Positions 24,601 through 31,689 of a stretch of 34,869 nt of DNA are shown here, piece after piece. Origin of the DNA: Elysia marginata (lineage: Eukaryota > Mollusca > Gastropoda > Plakobranchidae); the NCBI GenBank assembly GCA_019649035.1, contig BMAT01010806.1:97470-132338 (forward strand). Direction: 5' to 3'. Under the pieces are notes generated by a model. That model saw nothing but the letters and a program-made list of their open reading frames with translations, searched no databases and was not told the DNA's origin. Position 1 is the first letter of the stretch; the number at the start of each line of letters is the position of its first letter. A program made the translations under genes and the position numbers.

Positions 24601-25655
24601 TGCTTAGGCATTAAGAGAATAATAAGCAAGAACACTCACGCACACTTATCTTGTATTGCATAAAGATAATAGTGTCTGTTTTTAGGTTTGAATCTAGGCC
24701 TACAGCTTTGTTTTTTTAATGAAAGCTATTTATAGACAAAACATGTTTTCAAGAATTTATGGGGAGCTTGCATAGGCCTATATTGTAATATTGAAAGATT
24801 TGAGTTTAAATAGATCCAGAGCCAAGAATAAAGAGGCTGTGCCTAGATGTAGATCTATTTGTTCTGTAGTGATGTAGATTTTAGAAGTTGTACTTAAAGA
24901 TTGCCTACACAGACCGAAATCTAGGTAGATATGGCCTATTTTGGACTTCTGGCCACACTAGATAAACTGTGTAAATCCCCTGGACGTTTAGGCGACATTA
25001 CACAGCGGCATCGATCATAATGAACAGATCTAGTAGTTATGACGGAGTTTAGATTCTAGTTAAAACGTCCAATTATCAGGAATGCCATTTGTTGTTATTT
25101 TCTGTTTTTCTCCGTTATTTTGGTCCTGATTAGTTTCTTAAGTCATGTGAATTCATGTGGTCTGTTTCTGTTGCTTTGTTTACATGTTTTTGTACCGGTG
25201 GGCCTGCGTAAGAATTTAACATGTGGATTTTCATTCATTAAAAAAAAAAACCCAGTTAAATTGCATCTCTGAACTATATTGTGTCTAAAGAACCCTTTTG
25301 TTGTGCTTCAGAATAAGTGAGTAGCTGAAGATTGTGCTGTAAAAAAAAAACATAAATAATTTATTTCCTTCTTACTATAGGCCTACATAATTCACATGCC
25401 TCATAATATTTTGCCGTTATTTTTTATCTTTTATATCTGAATTGAACTTTGCGGTAGAACTGTTCAATTGTAGTGTTTAATAAATTATTTTGAAAATATT
25501 AAACAATGCAATATCTGACAAAATACTAATTTGTTGTACATGTTTTTTTTTCACAGGACCTGATGAGCAAGGTTAGGGCGATGCTAAAGAAAAGTAGAGA
25601 GATGACAAGAGATGAAGAAAATTCAAACTTGGATGAATCAGATGCCCTTTTATGA
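3495..25655 (+). CDS. SFSWAP: SFSWAP splicing regulator, 15 C-terminal exons (5' end outside window)
   Basis: Fifteen exons join in phase to about 840 residues. SFSWAP is a nuclear RS-related protein that controls alternative splicing; family members bind pre-mRNA factors such as SF1 through SURP modules, and the fly protein represses splicing of its own introns. Seen here, in window-relative residues: an acidic/aromatic start with a VGFGYD motif (1-36), SURP1 (about 66-125), an NDNYLHPSL motif (about 141-149), a Pro/Ser linker ending in a Lys/Arg/Ser block (191-317), SURP2 (about 335-392), an ISFSIK motif (about 408-413), a Glu-rich stretch (443-478), a basic helix rich in KER/QQERKKKAAMFL (480-525), Arg/Ser/Lys-rich blocks (543-700) and a C-terminal DLMSKVRAML motif (809-818). 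This order matches the vertebrate protein. The N-terminal 100 or so residues (region beginning LLVFGYACKLF in human) have no match in 1-3494, so the start codon is missing. Splice choices are by eye; phases all agree. Confidence 0.95.
3886..3959 (+). CDS. SFSWAP: SFSWAP exon b
   Basis: The acceptor is GATTTCAG ending at 3885 and the donor is GTGAGT at 3960. The 74 nt encode a short linker with PYIPPEELQVPKDMQI, corresponding to human PFVAPLGLSVPSDVELP just before SURP1. It ends in phase 0. Confidence 0.88.
3960..5825 (+). other. SFSWAP: SFSWAP intron with a 53-bp tandem duplication
   Basis: The sequence is AT-rich and non-coding with no other recognisable gene. The only clear structure is the tandem duplication at 5005-5110. 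Confidence 0.75.
5005..5110. repeat. 53-bp unit repeated twice in tandem
   Basis: Unit 1 (5005-5057) and unit 2 (5058-5110) both carry ACCATTCA, GTTTACTAGGCCATCAAAC, GCAAGCCTCTAGGCTAA. They differ at three or so positions, and a partial third start (GCCTAAG) follows. Confidence 0.85.
5826..6054 (+). CDS. SFSWAP: SFSWAP exon c, SURP1 domain
   Basis: The acceptor is CCTGCAG ending at 5825 and the donor is GTGAGT at 6055. It encodes the whole first SURP module: IEKTASFIAQHG, EIMLKTKQAGNSQFDFL, then NAYYKHMVS and GKYKP. These are the family helices, with the invariant Phe-Leu and Tyr-Tyr positions kept. A Glu-rich run follows. SURP folds bind short helical peptides of splicing partners; residue conservation suggests a working domain. 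Confidence 0.95.
6055..7645 (+). other. SFSWAP: Two SFSWAP introns around exon d
   Basis: 6055-6748 and 6820-7645 are AT-rich introns. The first has an A18 run at about 6586-6603. No gene or intact mobile element is seen. Confidence 0.7.
6749..6819 (+). CDS. SFSWAP: SFSWAP exon d
   Basis: The acceptor AACAG ends at 6748; using the AG two bases later would bring an early stop. The donor is GTAGGT at 6820. It encodes NDNYLHPSL, a conserved short motif after SURP1 (GNYLHPSL in human), then Ser/Thr and six prolines. Confidence 0.9.
7646..7734 (+). CDS. SFSWAP: SFSWAP exon e
   Basis: The acceptor TTCTGCAG ends at 7645 after a strong pyrimidine tract; the donor is GTATGG at 7735. It encodes KPIELPKVSIHDTPYGALIN then IRKH, corresponding to the human segment [20 protein letters not shown]. 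It ends in phase 2. Confidence 0.88.
8228..8375. repeat. Pyrimidine-rich dispersed repeat, copy 1
   Basis: The segment around AGCCAGACACCTTTCTC through CTTTCTCTCAA and TTCTTGATGTTCCTGCTT aligns with the right edge of the window (34755-34869: AGCCCGACACACTTTCTC, CTTTCTCTCAA, TTCCTTGACGTTCTTGCTT). Shared non-pyrimidine anchors show common descent rather than simple CT bias. Confidence 0.6.
8622..8820. repeat. Dispersed repeat C, copy 1
   Basis: CTTGTGGGCAGTGCATAGGG, GGTAGAGATGCAGAAGCCA and AATCTGCATTTAAGGGTGCC recur in order at 16918-17120. Between them the copies have diverged. The family is not identified; it may be a SINE tail. Confidence 0.7.
9208..9360 (+). mobile_element. Tigger/pogo-like terminus, non-autonomous or decayed
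   Basis: A TA (9206-9207) is followed by CAGTAGAATCCCTGTAAACC and several repeats of TAAACCGAAA, typical of pogo/Tigger termini. No inverted partner was found within the intron, so only one end is called and the right limit is a guess. Confidence 0.5.
11339..11716 (+). CDS. SFSWAP: SFSWAP exon f, Pro/Ser linker with internal RS-like block
   Basis: The acceptor is GAGCAG ending at 11338. The donor is a weak GTTTGA at 11717, chosen because it alone keeps frame into the SURP2 exon. The 126 residues hold an NPPPPGTEP motif like the human APPPPGTTP linker, then a dense block of Arg/Lys (RRRKKKKRR) followed by about 20 Ser-rich residues and SRSRSPKKK. Reading past the weak donor reaches a stop at 11766-11768. 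The RS-like block between the two SURP modules is not a feature I recall from vertebrate SFSWAP. Confidence 0.88.
11717..12704 (+). other. SFSWAP: SFSWAP intron after the weak donor
   Basis: The intron begins with GTTTGA, a poor match to consensus. If retained it adds 16 codons in frame (starting FEQNDAFF after the split Arg) and stops at 11766-11768. The rest is AT-rich and non-coding. Confidence 0.75.
12705..12930 (+). CDS. SFSWAP: SFSWAP exon g, SURP2 domain
   Basis: The acceptor is TTATAG ending at 12704 and the donor is GTGAGT at 12931. It encodes ILPPPPDVCPIVDRMAMYV, then the second SURP core (AKNGAEFEMVV, DPRFQFLNEYHAYFPYYKLK). Human has [20 protein letters not shown] at this point. 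SURP2 is the module reported to contact SF1. Confidence 0.95.
13212..13362 (+). CDS. SFSWAP: SFSWAP exon h
   Basis: The acceptor is AATCAG ending at 13211 and the donor is GTATTA at 13363. It encodes an acidic/basic stretch with the family motif ISFSIKPRPKE (ISFAIKAKE in human) and ends in an acidic FEYDSSE. Frame and phase agree on both sides. Confidence 0.88.
13742..13849 (+). CDS. SFSWAP: SFSWAP exon i, acidic segment
   Basis: The acceptor is TTTAAG ending at 13741 and the donor is GTATGT at 13850. It encodes a Glu-rich run then a Ser/Thr/Pro stretch with SLTPPPSRLLMDED. It lies where the human protein has an acidic, low-complexity segment; sequence itself is poorly conserved, so support is mainly position, phase and open frame. 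Confidence 0.8.
14144..14332 (+). CDS. SFSWAP: SFSWAP exon j, basic helical segment
   Basis: The acceptor is AATCCAG ending at 14143 and the donor is GTAAGA at 14333. It encodes EEKLKDKLANAVKERLSQ and QQERKKKAAMFLNLIKS, closely matching human KLEDRLAAAAREKLAQ and AERKRKAALFLQTLKN. This charged helix is the most conserved part outside the SURP domains. Confidence 0.93.
14333..15609 (+). other. SFSWAP: SFSWAP intron with a possible decayed pogo-like MITE
   Basis: At 15074 a TA followed by CAGTGGACCT begins a stretch with repeated motifs GTTCGTTGAAATCAAGG (15133), GTTCCTTGAAATCAAGG (15372) and GTTCGTTGAATACAAGGG (15467), typical of pogo-family internal/terminal repeats. A clear second terminus was not found. 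The rest shows nothing recognisable. Confidence 0.45.
15610..15754 (+). CDS. SFSWAP: SFSWAP exon k, start of RS-rich tail
   Basis: The acceptor is TTACAG ending at 15609 and the donor is GTAGAG at 15755. It encodes an Asp/Tyr-containing segment then KHKKRRRRSPTPPS. It ends in phase 2 and is followed by the longest intron in the window, which is packed with nested repeats. Confidence 0.85.
15809..15950 (+). repeat. tRNA-derived SINE, 5' part (split copy)
   Basis: It aligns with the head of the SINE at 16622-16868: GCAATTAATAGGGTGGTTGA, GAGGTCTCTGGTTTGATCTT (B-box region), AGTCCAGGCAAAATTTT, TTAGCTAGGTCTC. It breaks off at 15950, and the matching 3' part resumes at 19979, after a 4-kb insert. 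Confidence 0.75.
16622..16868 (+). repeat. tRNA-derived SINE, near-complete copy
   Basis: The head has an A-box-like TGGCGCAATTGG (16627) and a B-box-like GGTTTGATCTCC (16670), as in RNA polymerase III promoters, then a body ending near GTCGAGTATGGGACTACC and a short CTTTACTTTACC tail. The tRNA body is not foldable as an intact tRNA, and related copies exist in this window, so it is a SINE and not a tRNA gene. Confidence 0.8.
16918..17120. repeat. Dispersed repeat C, copy 2
   Basis: It shares ordered blocks with 8622-8820: CTTGTGGTCAGTGCATAGGG, GGTAGAGATGCAGAAACCA, AATCTGCATCTAAGGGTGCC. It follows the SINE directly, so it could be an extended SINE tail. Confidence 0.7.
17629..18344. other. 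Assembly gap (716 N)
   Basis: All bases are N. It lies inside element B, probably because the repeat could not be assembled. No feature can be called here. Confidence 0.99.
18646..19944. other. Right part of element A, non-coding
   Basis: The stretch is AT-rich with many TCTAGATC/AGATCTA motifs (for example 19281, 19359, 19399). The frame at 18639-18887 resembles nothing known. No gene is seen. Confidence 0.55.
19979..20105 (+). repeat. tRNA-derived SINE, 3' part (split copy)
   Basis: GATGGCGAGGATAACAATGG, CTGCCTCACTATGCTGTGTG and TTTTGTCGAGTATGGGAAGC align with 16751-16855 of the near-complete SINE. It continues the copy broken at 15950. Confidence 0.75.
20411..20575 (+). CDS. SFSWAP: SFSWAP exon l, RS domain
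   Basis: The acceptor is AAATAG ending at 20410, with a pyrimidine stretch upstream; the donor is GTAGGC at 20576. It encodes RDRDRSPIRPRRSRSPHRK, then KKKKHRKHSRS. RS/RD dipeptides like these are SR-protein-kinase substrates and support nuclear-speckle targeting in the family. Confidence 0.9.
20576..22116 (+). other. SFSWAP: SFSWAP intron with a retroelement-like terminal motif
   Basis: 20900-21160 is pyrimidine-rich, leading to a CTGACGA...GGCGAAAC motif at 21166-21190. The remaining sequence is AT-rich with no gene. Confidence 0.6.
21166..21190 (+). ncRNA. Hammerhead-like / Penelope-type terminal motif (candidate)
   Basis: CTGACGA (21166-21172) is followed by GCC, a six-base loop, GGC, then GAAAC (21186-21190). 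This resembles the hammerhead core CUGANGA/GAAA found in terminal repeats of Penelope-like retroelements. An extra A at 21173 weakens the fit to a functional core, and outer stems are not obvious. It is more likely a decayed retroelement end than an active ribozyme. Confidence 0.35.
22117..22503 (+). CDS. SFSWAP: SFSWAP exon m, Lys/Ser-rich block
   Basis: The acceptor is TTGTAG ending at 22116 and the donor is GTAAGT at 22504. The 129 residues start with RSPKHPEKVKDRSSKHSKEK and continue Lys/Arg/Ser-rich, then become a Ser/Thr/Val-rich low-complexity region. It is the longest exon seen. Conservation is compositional rather than residue by residue. Confidence 0.88.
22504..23704 (+). other. SFSWAP: SFSWAP intron, nothing recognisable
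   Basis: This AT-rich intron has no conserved frame, repeat pair or RNA gene noticed. Confidence 0.65.
23705..23807 (+). CDS. SFSWAP: SFSWAP exon n
   Basis: The acceptor is ACACAG ending at 23704 and the donor is GTGAGT at 23808. It encodes a Ser-rich linker (SNSPSMQNSGSRSSTPGRTL) and ends in phase 0. It is similar in character to the Ser/Val-rich segment before the human C-terminus. Confidence 0.82.
23808..25556 (+). other. SFSWAP: SFSWAP last intron, nothing recognisable
   Basis: The intron is AT-rich with scattered AGATCTA motifs (about 24850) and two A10 runs (about 25240, 25341). No gene or clear mobile-element end is seen. Confidence 0.65.
25557..25655 (+). CDS. SFSWAP: SFSWAP exon o, conserved C-terminus and stop
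   Basis: The acceptor TTTTTTCACAG ends at 25556 after a T-tract. The 32 codons begin DLMSKVRAMLKKSREM, matching human DLMAKVRAMLAASKN, and end DESDALL with TGA at 25653-25655. The short helical C-terminus is a hallmark of the family and confirms orientation and end of the gene. Confidence 0.95.
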   Translation, partial: DLMSKVRAMLKKSREMTRDEENSNLDESDALL

Positions 25656-26135
25656 GAAAGGATTTTTTATATTTTGTTAAATTGTTTGGTTATTTTATAC
25701 TAATGATACAGAACTTGGAGCTTAGAATCAACCCTTTTGACACCATTATTTTGTTTAGTCCATAATACTTACCAGTATGACTGTCCCCAAGTATTTGACT
25801 CAAGTTTGTTCAGTAGGCTATTGGTTAACAGGGGTGTTCCTAGGGCTTTTAGAATTTGAAGAATTGTTTGCATTTATTGGTTATATTTAATTATAAGTAG
25901 GGCCTGCTGCTATTCCCCTTTCTCATTGTTGATTCCTTTGTTTATCTTTGATCTGGGGATGTAATCCTCAGTATCAAAGCTATATAGGTCTAGTGTTGAA
26001 AACAGGAAATGGTTTAGTTAAGAATCATTTGATCATTATTTGATCAAAACTGAAAATGGTTAACTTTTGGTGACAAAGATGTTTTTAGGTATCACAATCA
26101 TTCCTGTTTGAATAAAACTTTTATATTGTATGCCT
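25656..26135 (+). other. SFSWAP: SFSWAP 3' UTR
   Basis: AT-rich non-coding sequence follows the stop codon up to a canonical poly(A) signal. The exact cleavage site is inferred from the signal position. Longer 3' UTR isoforms cannot be excluded. Confidence 0.7.
26111..26116 (+). terminator. Poly(A) signal AATAAA
   Basis: AATAAA lies about 455 bases after the SFSWAP stop, followed by T/GT-rich sequence (around 26140-26180) suitable as a downstream element. No earlier canonical hexamer was noticed in the 3' UTR. Confidence 0.7.
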
Positions 26136-26262
26136 ACTTAGTTTTTTTCAGATGATTTTTATTGTTTATAAATTGTGTGTTCAATGAGAAACATAAAAGG
26201 CATACACAAAACTGCTTAGAGAAGTACAGTCAAGAACAAATAATGTAAAGTTGAATACAGTA

Positions 26263-26690
26263 GTATGCGGTTAAACGCACACCTGATATATGCCAGCTGC
26301 GGTTCATCTAATGCCAAATCGCTATGACCGATTTTTTCCATATAGGTAGTGCACCATACACACACAACATTGTCTATGAAATGGGTAAAAATGACCTTTT
26401 TATTATATTAAGGGAATCTGGCAGCCACTGAGATGCGTGGGATAGTTCAGCATCATTCAACAGAGATTTGCATCTTCCTTTGCAGAGTTGTCAACCCATA
26501 TACTTTTCCATATTTTCGTACACTTTTTTGCCTTAAATACACCAGTACGATTTTCCAATATAAAAAATACTACTCCAGCCTTATTTAAAGGCACTGTCTC
26601 TATAGTATAAAGCTCTTTGGTAACCAGTTTTCATACCATGGTTCCTTTTTTGTGGTTTTTTTTTCTACCGTTAACACTGATAATATCTGT
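26263..26690 (+). mobile_element. Pogo-like terminus joined to dispersed repeat A/B (copy 1)
   Basis: A TA followed by CAGTAGTATGCGGTTAAACG (26263) looks like a pogo/Tigger terminus. From 26331 on the sequence is shared with 32429-32798, including TTTTTTCCATATAGG, GGGAATCTGGCAG, GAGATTTGCATCTTCCTTTG, GAGTTGTCAACCCAT and ACTACTCCAGCCTTATTTAA. No coding frame is seen. Confidence 0.6.
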
Positions 26691-27877
26691 CACAGACCAC
26701 TGATTGTGGATTGGACTTAAAGAATGTACATGAACATGCACAACAAAGAAACGATTAACAACTGGTCAAAATTTAAAAATTTAATAACATAACACTTAAT
26801 TCATTTTACAAAGAACATATACACATCAACACAAGTATAACATTTACTTTCTCAGCCACTATGGCTACGAATTAATCAAGATAGCTACCAAGGCTAGAAG
26901 GTACACAAATAAAAAAGTGTGTAAATATATTCCGAAGTGCCACTACGGCTTGGAACCAATATTAGTCATTCACACCACACAGGTATGATCATCCTAACTT
27001 AGGACATTTAATAATAGTACAAATTGTTACGTATGACACGACAGATCCTAGTCGTACAGAGGCTGAGTCAACTTCTGCCGTACTTGGCCTAGCCCTGAAC
27101 CCTGAAACAAAAAAAAAGCTGCTTTACAAGCCTACTACAACTACAAAGATGAAACTACTGCTAACGCGGCGTACAACGGACAGATACAATACTTACAGCA
27201 CAAAGCTGGTTCCAAAACTTTAAGGGCATGTGCGAGTAATTTTTACTTATTTAAGGTTGAAATTATCGATTTTTTGATTTTGGGCTTTTCTACTGCAGTA
27301 ACATGTTCTGAATACTCAGATTCCAGCTCTTTAGCGATGAAAGATCATTATTATAGTCAAAAAATGATTTTAAAAGCACAGGTGGGTGCAAAGTTTTCAA
27401 ACGAAACAGAAATTTTTATCTAAATTGACGAATTTGAAACAAACATAGCAGAGCTTATAGCCCTTCGAATACTAACTTATTTGGTATCGATGTAATCGTT
27501 ATGACCTTCTCTTTTTTAATAATAAACTCTGGTTGCCTCGTTCAGGTAGCTTGTTTCACCATTCAGAGTTTTCCTACGCCTACTTTTGATAACGAAAACC
27601 CCATATAAGGTAATATAAATTCGTATTAAGGTCATGACACACTTTTGTTTTGCTGTTCGGGATCCTCTCGGCCTTTCCCGTTCGCTTCCGTTTGACATCT
27701 TGGCGCATTGTTGGCTACACTAAGTCACGATCGTCTACCGAACGCGCAAGGGGTGCTACTCAGACACAATTTTTTTCCGGATTACTAATCCGATTGTAAA
27801 CAAACTGATACAGGCATCTTTTCAGTTATCTCAACTCAATCTAGCCATCAATTCGCGACGACTAAATCAATTATAAA
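26691..27877. other. Intergenic, probably left flank of the Mutator-like relic
   Basis: No coding frame is recognised. The part from about 27230 contains T-rich sequence that may be the 5' non-coding part of the relic at 27878, but matching terminal repeats were not found. Confidence 0.4.
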
Positions 27878-28851
27878 ATGCCAAGAGCAAAGAATAAATT
27901 TTGCTTACACCATCTTGCCTCTGTTCGTAAGCAAAGAATTGAAAATGAGACATGAAAGTAGATCTAGTTCTAGATCTATCTCAAGAGAGACAGATACGAA
28001 TGTGACCGAAAGTGAAAAAACCCTCGATCAAATTATTGATCATGATGTAGATCTAGAGCTAGATCTAGGTATAGAACAAGAAGTAGATGTAGGCAATATA
28101 CAACAAAGTACAGCAGAAAAGACTTTGGATGCAGGTCAAGAACTAAATAAATAGTGGCTGCAGCCACTAGGTCTAGAACTAGAAGGAATGCCAACACAAT
28201 CACAGCTCAAGCAGTCGTTAGGAGAAAGATTTTAGGAATCTGTTTAACTGCAGACCCTGCAACCAGTTAGAGCAGACAAGAACAATTATTGACCTGGGGC
28301 AGTTAGGGCCGAGGGAAGTTGATAGGTCAGTTAGCTTGTGGTCAGTGCAATAATTCAGGCACAAGACCAGAGACAAAGTGCACAAATAACAAAGGATTTG
28401 TTTTCTATCTCTCTGTTTACTGCCCAACCTGAGAAGAAGTGGCAATCTGTATCCCATCTTAGCAGCAAGAAAAGAAAACTCAAGGCCCAAAAGTATACCT
28501 CGTTAACAAATCAGCAGTGCTGTCATCTTAAGTGGCAGGAATTGGGAGTCTTAATTTAAGATCTTTCTGTGAAAACATGAATATGCCAGGAATGCACGAC
28601 AGAACTTTTGCAGTTGTAGCTCAAGTTTTTTTTTCCTAATATTCATAACCTGAGAAATACGGTCTACCACAAAACTCCTCAAATTGTCAGAAGAAAATGC
28701 AAAGTGCCAAGGCATAAATCTCAAGTCTGGTACAATTTTAGATATTTGTGTCTCCTACGATGGGAGCTGGATGACACCTGGACACACATCATACATGGGC
28801 ATTGGCTGTGTCGTGGATGTATTGAGTGGCTCAGTTATTTAGTTATATAGA
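27878..28851 (+). pseudogene. Relic of a Mutator-like transposase-domain gene
   Basis: An ATG (27878) opens a basic start, MPRAKNKFCLHHLASVRKQR, ending at a stop (27953). Farther on, one reading frame gives a Cys-containing stretch (LACGQCNNSGT, about 28334), then VYLVNKSAVLSS, stop, GIGSLNLRSFCENMNMPGMH (about 28540-28600) up to a stop at 28637. Another frame then gives ILDICVSYDGSWMTPGHTSY and MGIGCVVDVLSG up to a TAG at about 28849. This order (basic start, zinc-binding Cys, MNMPGMH, DIxVSYDGxW...GHTS) is that of the Mutator-like transposase-domain family common in invertebrate genomes. In-frame stops and a frameshift show it is dead; the central 27950-28330 part is rearranged or strongly decayed. 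Confidence 0.65.
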
Positions 28852-30499
28852 GTGAGAAAGAGTGAGGGTCACAGAGAGGATAGGGCAGGGAGAAGAGGAA
28901 GTAAATATACGTACAGAAATCTGTCCTTGTAAACGAAAGAAATGAAGAAAAAAGACACAAAAAAACTGGTATGGCAGGAGAGAGAAACCGAGACATAGAG
29001 CGCGAGAGAGAACGAGGCCTTGAGGGGACACAGAAAATCCTGGGTTTTTTTTTTCCTTTTCTTGTTTACAAATTGGACTCAATTTTTATAGTTTCAAGTA
29101 TTCAAGTTTTGCATTAAGTAATAATTTATCAAATGATGTCAGAAAATCACAACTTTGCATGAAAAATTAAAAAATGTGAGGAAAAAGTGCGGAAAAACTA
29201 CTTTATAATTTTAATTTGCGTTTCTCTCAAAACGACATTTTTTTTACATAAAAGTTCCTAAGGCTCAGCCAATTATGATCATGGAAAGCTGAAACTTGGT
29301 GATTTTTAGCTTTATTCAATTTCTTTAAAAAAAATAACGCATAGATTCCAGCCAACGCTTTATGATTGAAAACAGAGATAGATATAGATAAGATTCAAAA
29401 GCTTGAAGTAAATCTAGATCGAGGACTAGACCCAAGTCACATGATCTCGATGTGGAATTAAGGTTTTTATCTAATTCAGATCTGGCTAGGTATATCTAAA
29501 TCGGGTGAACTGCACAGTTTGCATTTAAACTGTGTTAGGTTATGTTAGTACACGAGTTGACGGTAATTTGAAAATTCCTTTACTAAAAACAACTTTTTAA
29601 AGACTTTCCTTTAGTTTTTATAATCATATCTCAATTATTTTAAGATGTAATGGTATTGGTAGCTGACACATTTCAACACATTTGACGTGAGCAATATCAA
29701 GAATATAATGTAGTATCATTACCGGATTTTTAGTTTGGATCCATATTTTAAAAAAAATTGTTTACCATTTCTTTGTTATTTAAGATTTCTGGTTAAAGAT
29801 TCCACTAGAAGTAGAAGGCAGCATTGGATTAAAAATGTCAGCAGACAAGGTGAAAATGAAAAACTCTGACAAATTAATATCAACATCACACAACCTAATA
29901 ACTTTTCAAAAACAAGCTGCTGGACCACATTTCTAAATGAATATATTATTTCTTACCTTTCAAATCAATATCTTACTATTTCTAGTTATTAAAATATGTT
30001 TTAAGTTACTATCGTAAATTATGGAAAGACCAATTGTTGCTTAAGAAAAAGAAAACTATGTGTTATCGTAGGCCCCTATTGTAGATTGATGACTGGGACA
30101 GTCTTGTATAACATAATAATTTATTAATATTAACCGTAGCATAATAAATTTTAATGAAGGCCTTAATTTCTAGTCATTCACACCTTTATTTACTGCAAGT
30201 TGTGAAGATTTCATGGATTTTATGCTTTACATAAATGGGCTTTATGTTCTTAGAACCATGCTAATGTAACGCTTCAAACTCACAATATTTGTTATTATTA
30301 TTATTGCAATTATCATTAATATTCTAATCATTATTATCATTATTATTAAAATTCATATCATCATCATCGTCCCCTCACACACAAAAACCCCAACCTCAAG
30401 CGTTTTTTAAAAACTAATTTTAATACACGCACATGCAGCCCCCACTCCCTATAATATGCCTTGTATCGTTTGCGTTGCCCAGCGTGGGCCTCACGGCTA
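28852..30499. other. Intergenic, AT-rich
   Basis: It includes a purine-rich stretch (28855-29040), AGATCT-type motifs (29410-29510), and an imperfect (ATT/ATC)n tract at about 30290-30372. No gene is recognised. Confidence 0.6.
30290..30372. repeat. Imperfect (ATT)n/(ATC)n tract
   Basis: Runs of TTATTATTATTATT, ATCATTATTATCATTATTATT and ATCATCATCATCG are interspersed with AT-rich sequence. Confidence 0.7.
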
Positions 30500-30501
30500 G
30501 G

Positions 30502-30529
30502 CTTGCCAACACTTCCTTGCCAACACTTC
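30502..30529. repeat. 14-bp direct repeat, two copies
   Basis: CTTGCCAACACTTC occurs at 30502-30515 and again immediately at 30516-30529. Confidence 0.85.
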
Positions 30530-30599
30530 CGCGCCATCGCCCTCTCTCTTATTCTCACAAGAGAGGAGCCAATCGGGAAGAAGCAGCGCCTTTATTAGC

Positions 30600-30706
30600 T
30601 ATTTTTAGACTTCTGTGTCCTGATCTAATGTTCACGATCGGACAAAGGCACGGGGTGGGCAAGGTACACAGAAGTCTAAGAATAGGCCTATTCTTAGACT
30701 TCTGTG
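30600..30706. repeat. Perfect 40-bp palindrome plus a third arm
   Basis: 30667-30686 is the exact reverse complement of 30687-30706 (arm CACAGAAGTCTAAGAATAGG). A third arm, TATTTTTAGACTTCTGTG at about 30601-30618, differs from the right arm by one base and could pair with the left arm, giving a 48-base loop instead. Confidence 0.9.
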
Positions 30707-31256
30707 GCAAGGCACTGTGATGCGAGACACGTGACTACAACAAGCCTGCTTTGTGCTTTGTACCAGAACAGGGTAACCTGTCGCACGTGGGATGGACAGC
30801 CATTTCTTACCCTCCAGCTGTATACATGTACGCAGCCATCCCTTTGTTAATGTTAGGCCCCAAGACCTACTTTTTATAAGCTCTCACACACATCTCTTAA
30901 AGTTCAACAAAGGCTATTTGAGCCACCCAGGTGTTGTGGGTTTAACCAGATACTACCGTAAATTGAATACTTATTTTATTCAGACGATACTCAGATTACT
31001 GATTTCAATGCGTCTTTCGTCATAACTGATAAGTTGAACTGTTCCTATAGGATTTGAAATATCTGCACGGGACTATACCTGTACAAGAAAGAAAAAACCC
31101 TACAGGAATATGAGCATATTTTCCTTTGCTGTCCTATGAAGTGTTTGTGCTGTTGTCCTGTTCGTCTGTTTTCCTTTTTGTTCCTCTCCGTGGTTTTAGT
31201 TTTATCATACTCGCCCTCAGGAACGTAATGGCGACATGTTATAAGCTATGTTTCTC

Positions 31257-31335
31257 TAAGTGGCAAGGCGGTGGGTGCCGAAGCATCTAAAAGTCGAAGG
31301 TTCGAATCATGCTAAAAGGCAGACATTTCGGTCGT
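31257..31335 (+). repeat. tRNA-like SINE head (second family)
   Basis: GTGGCAAGGCGGTGGGTGCC resembles a tRNA A-box region and GGTTCGAATCATGC a B-box with the canonical GGTTCGAATC. The spacing fits a tRNA-derived SINE; no intact tRNA fold or CCA-end was found. Confidence 0.5.
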
Positions 31336-31689
31336 TTCCACTAAAAAGCCTACTTCTCTCCACTGCTAATTTCATACCTTTAAAGTCTTTCAATCATTTG
31401 ACTGCACAGTGGCTGCCTCCACTATTTATTCTTTCGCTCTCAATCTGTTGCAAAAACCAATATGGAAGTATGCATAAAAGTTACGAAACAATCTATACCG
31501 CCCGAAATATAATTTTATGGCTATTTATAGTTTCAACCAGTTCCTTGCAGGAGTTGCACATGTATTTTCTTGTACACTGCATAATTAGTTTACTATTGAA
31601 CTCCTCAATAAAGACCATCTACAAGTACAACCAAATAGCTTTTATAATAATCTTTTATCGTCATAATCTGAAAATCACTTTATCATTTA

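Noticed and set aside
27915..28154. 79-codon acidic, Ser-rich frame
   Set aside because: It starts at TTG and its Asp/Leu repeats come from CTAGATCTAG motifs; the better reading is the relic starting at 27878.
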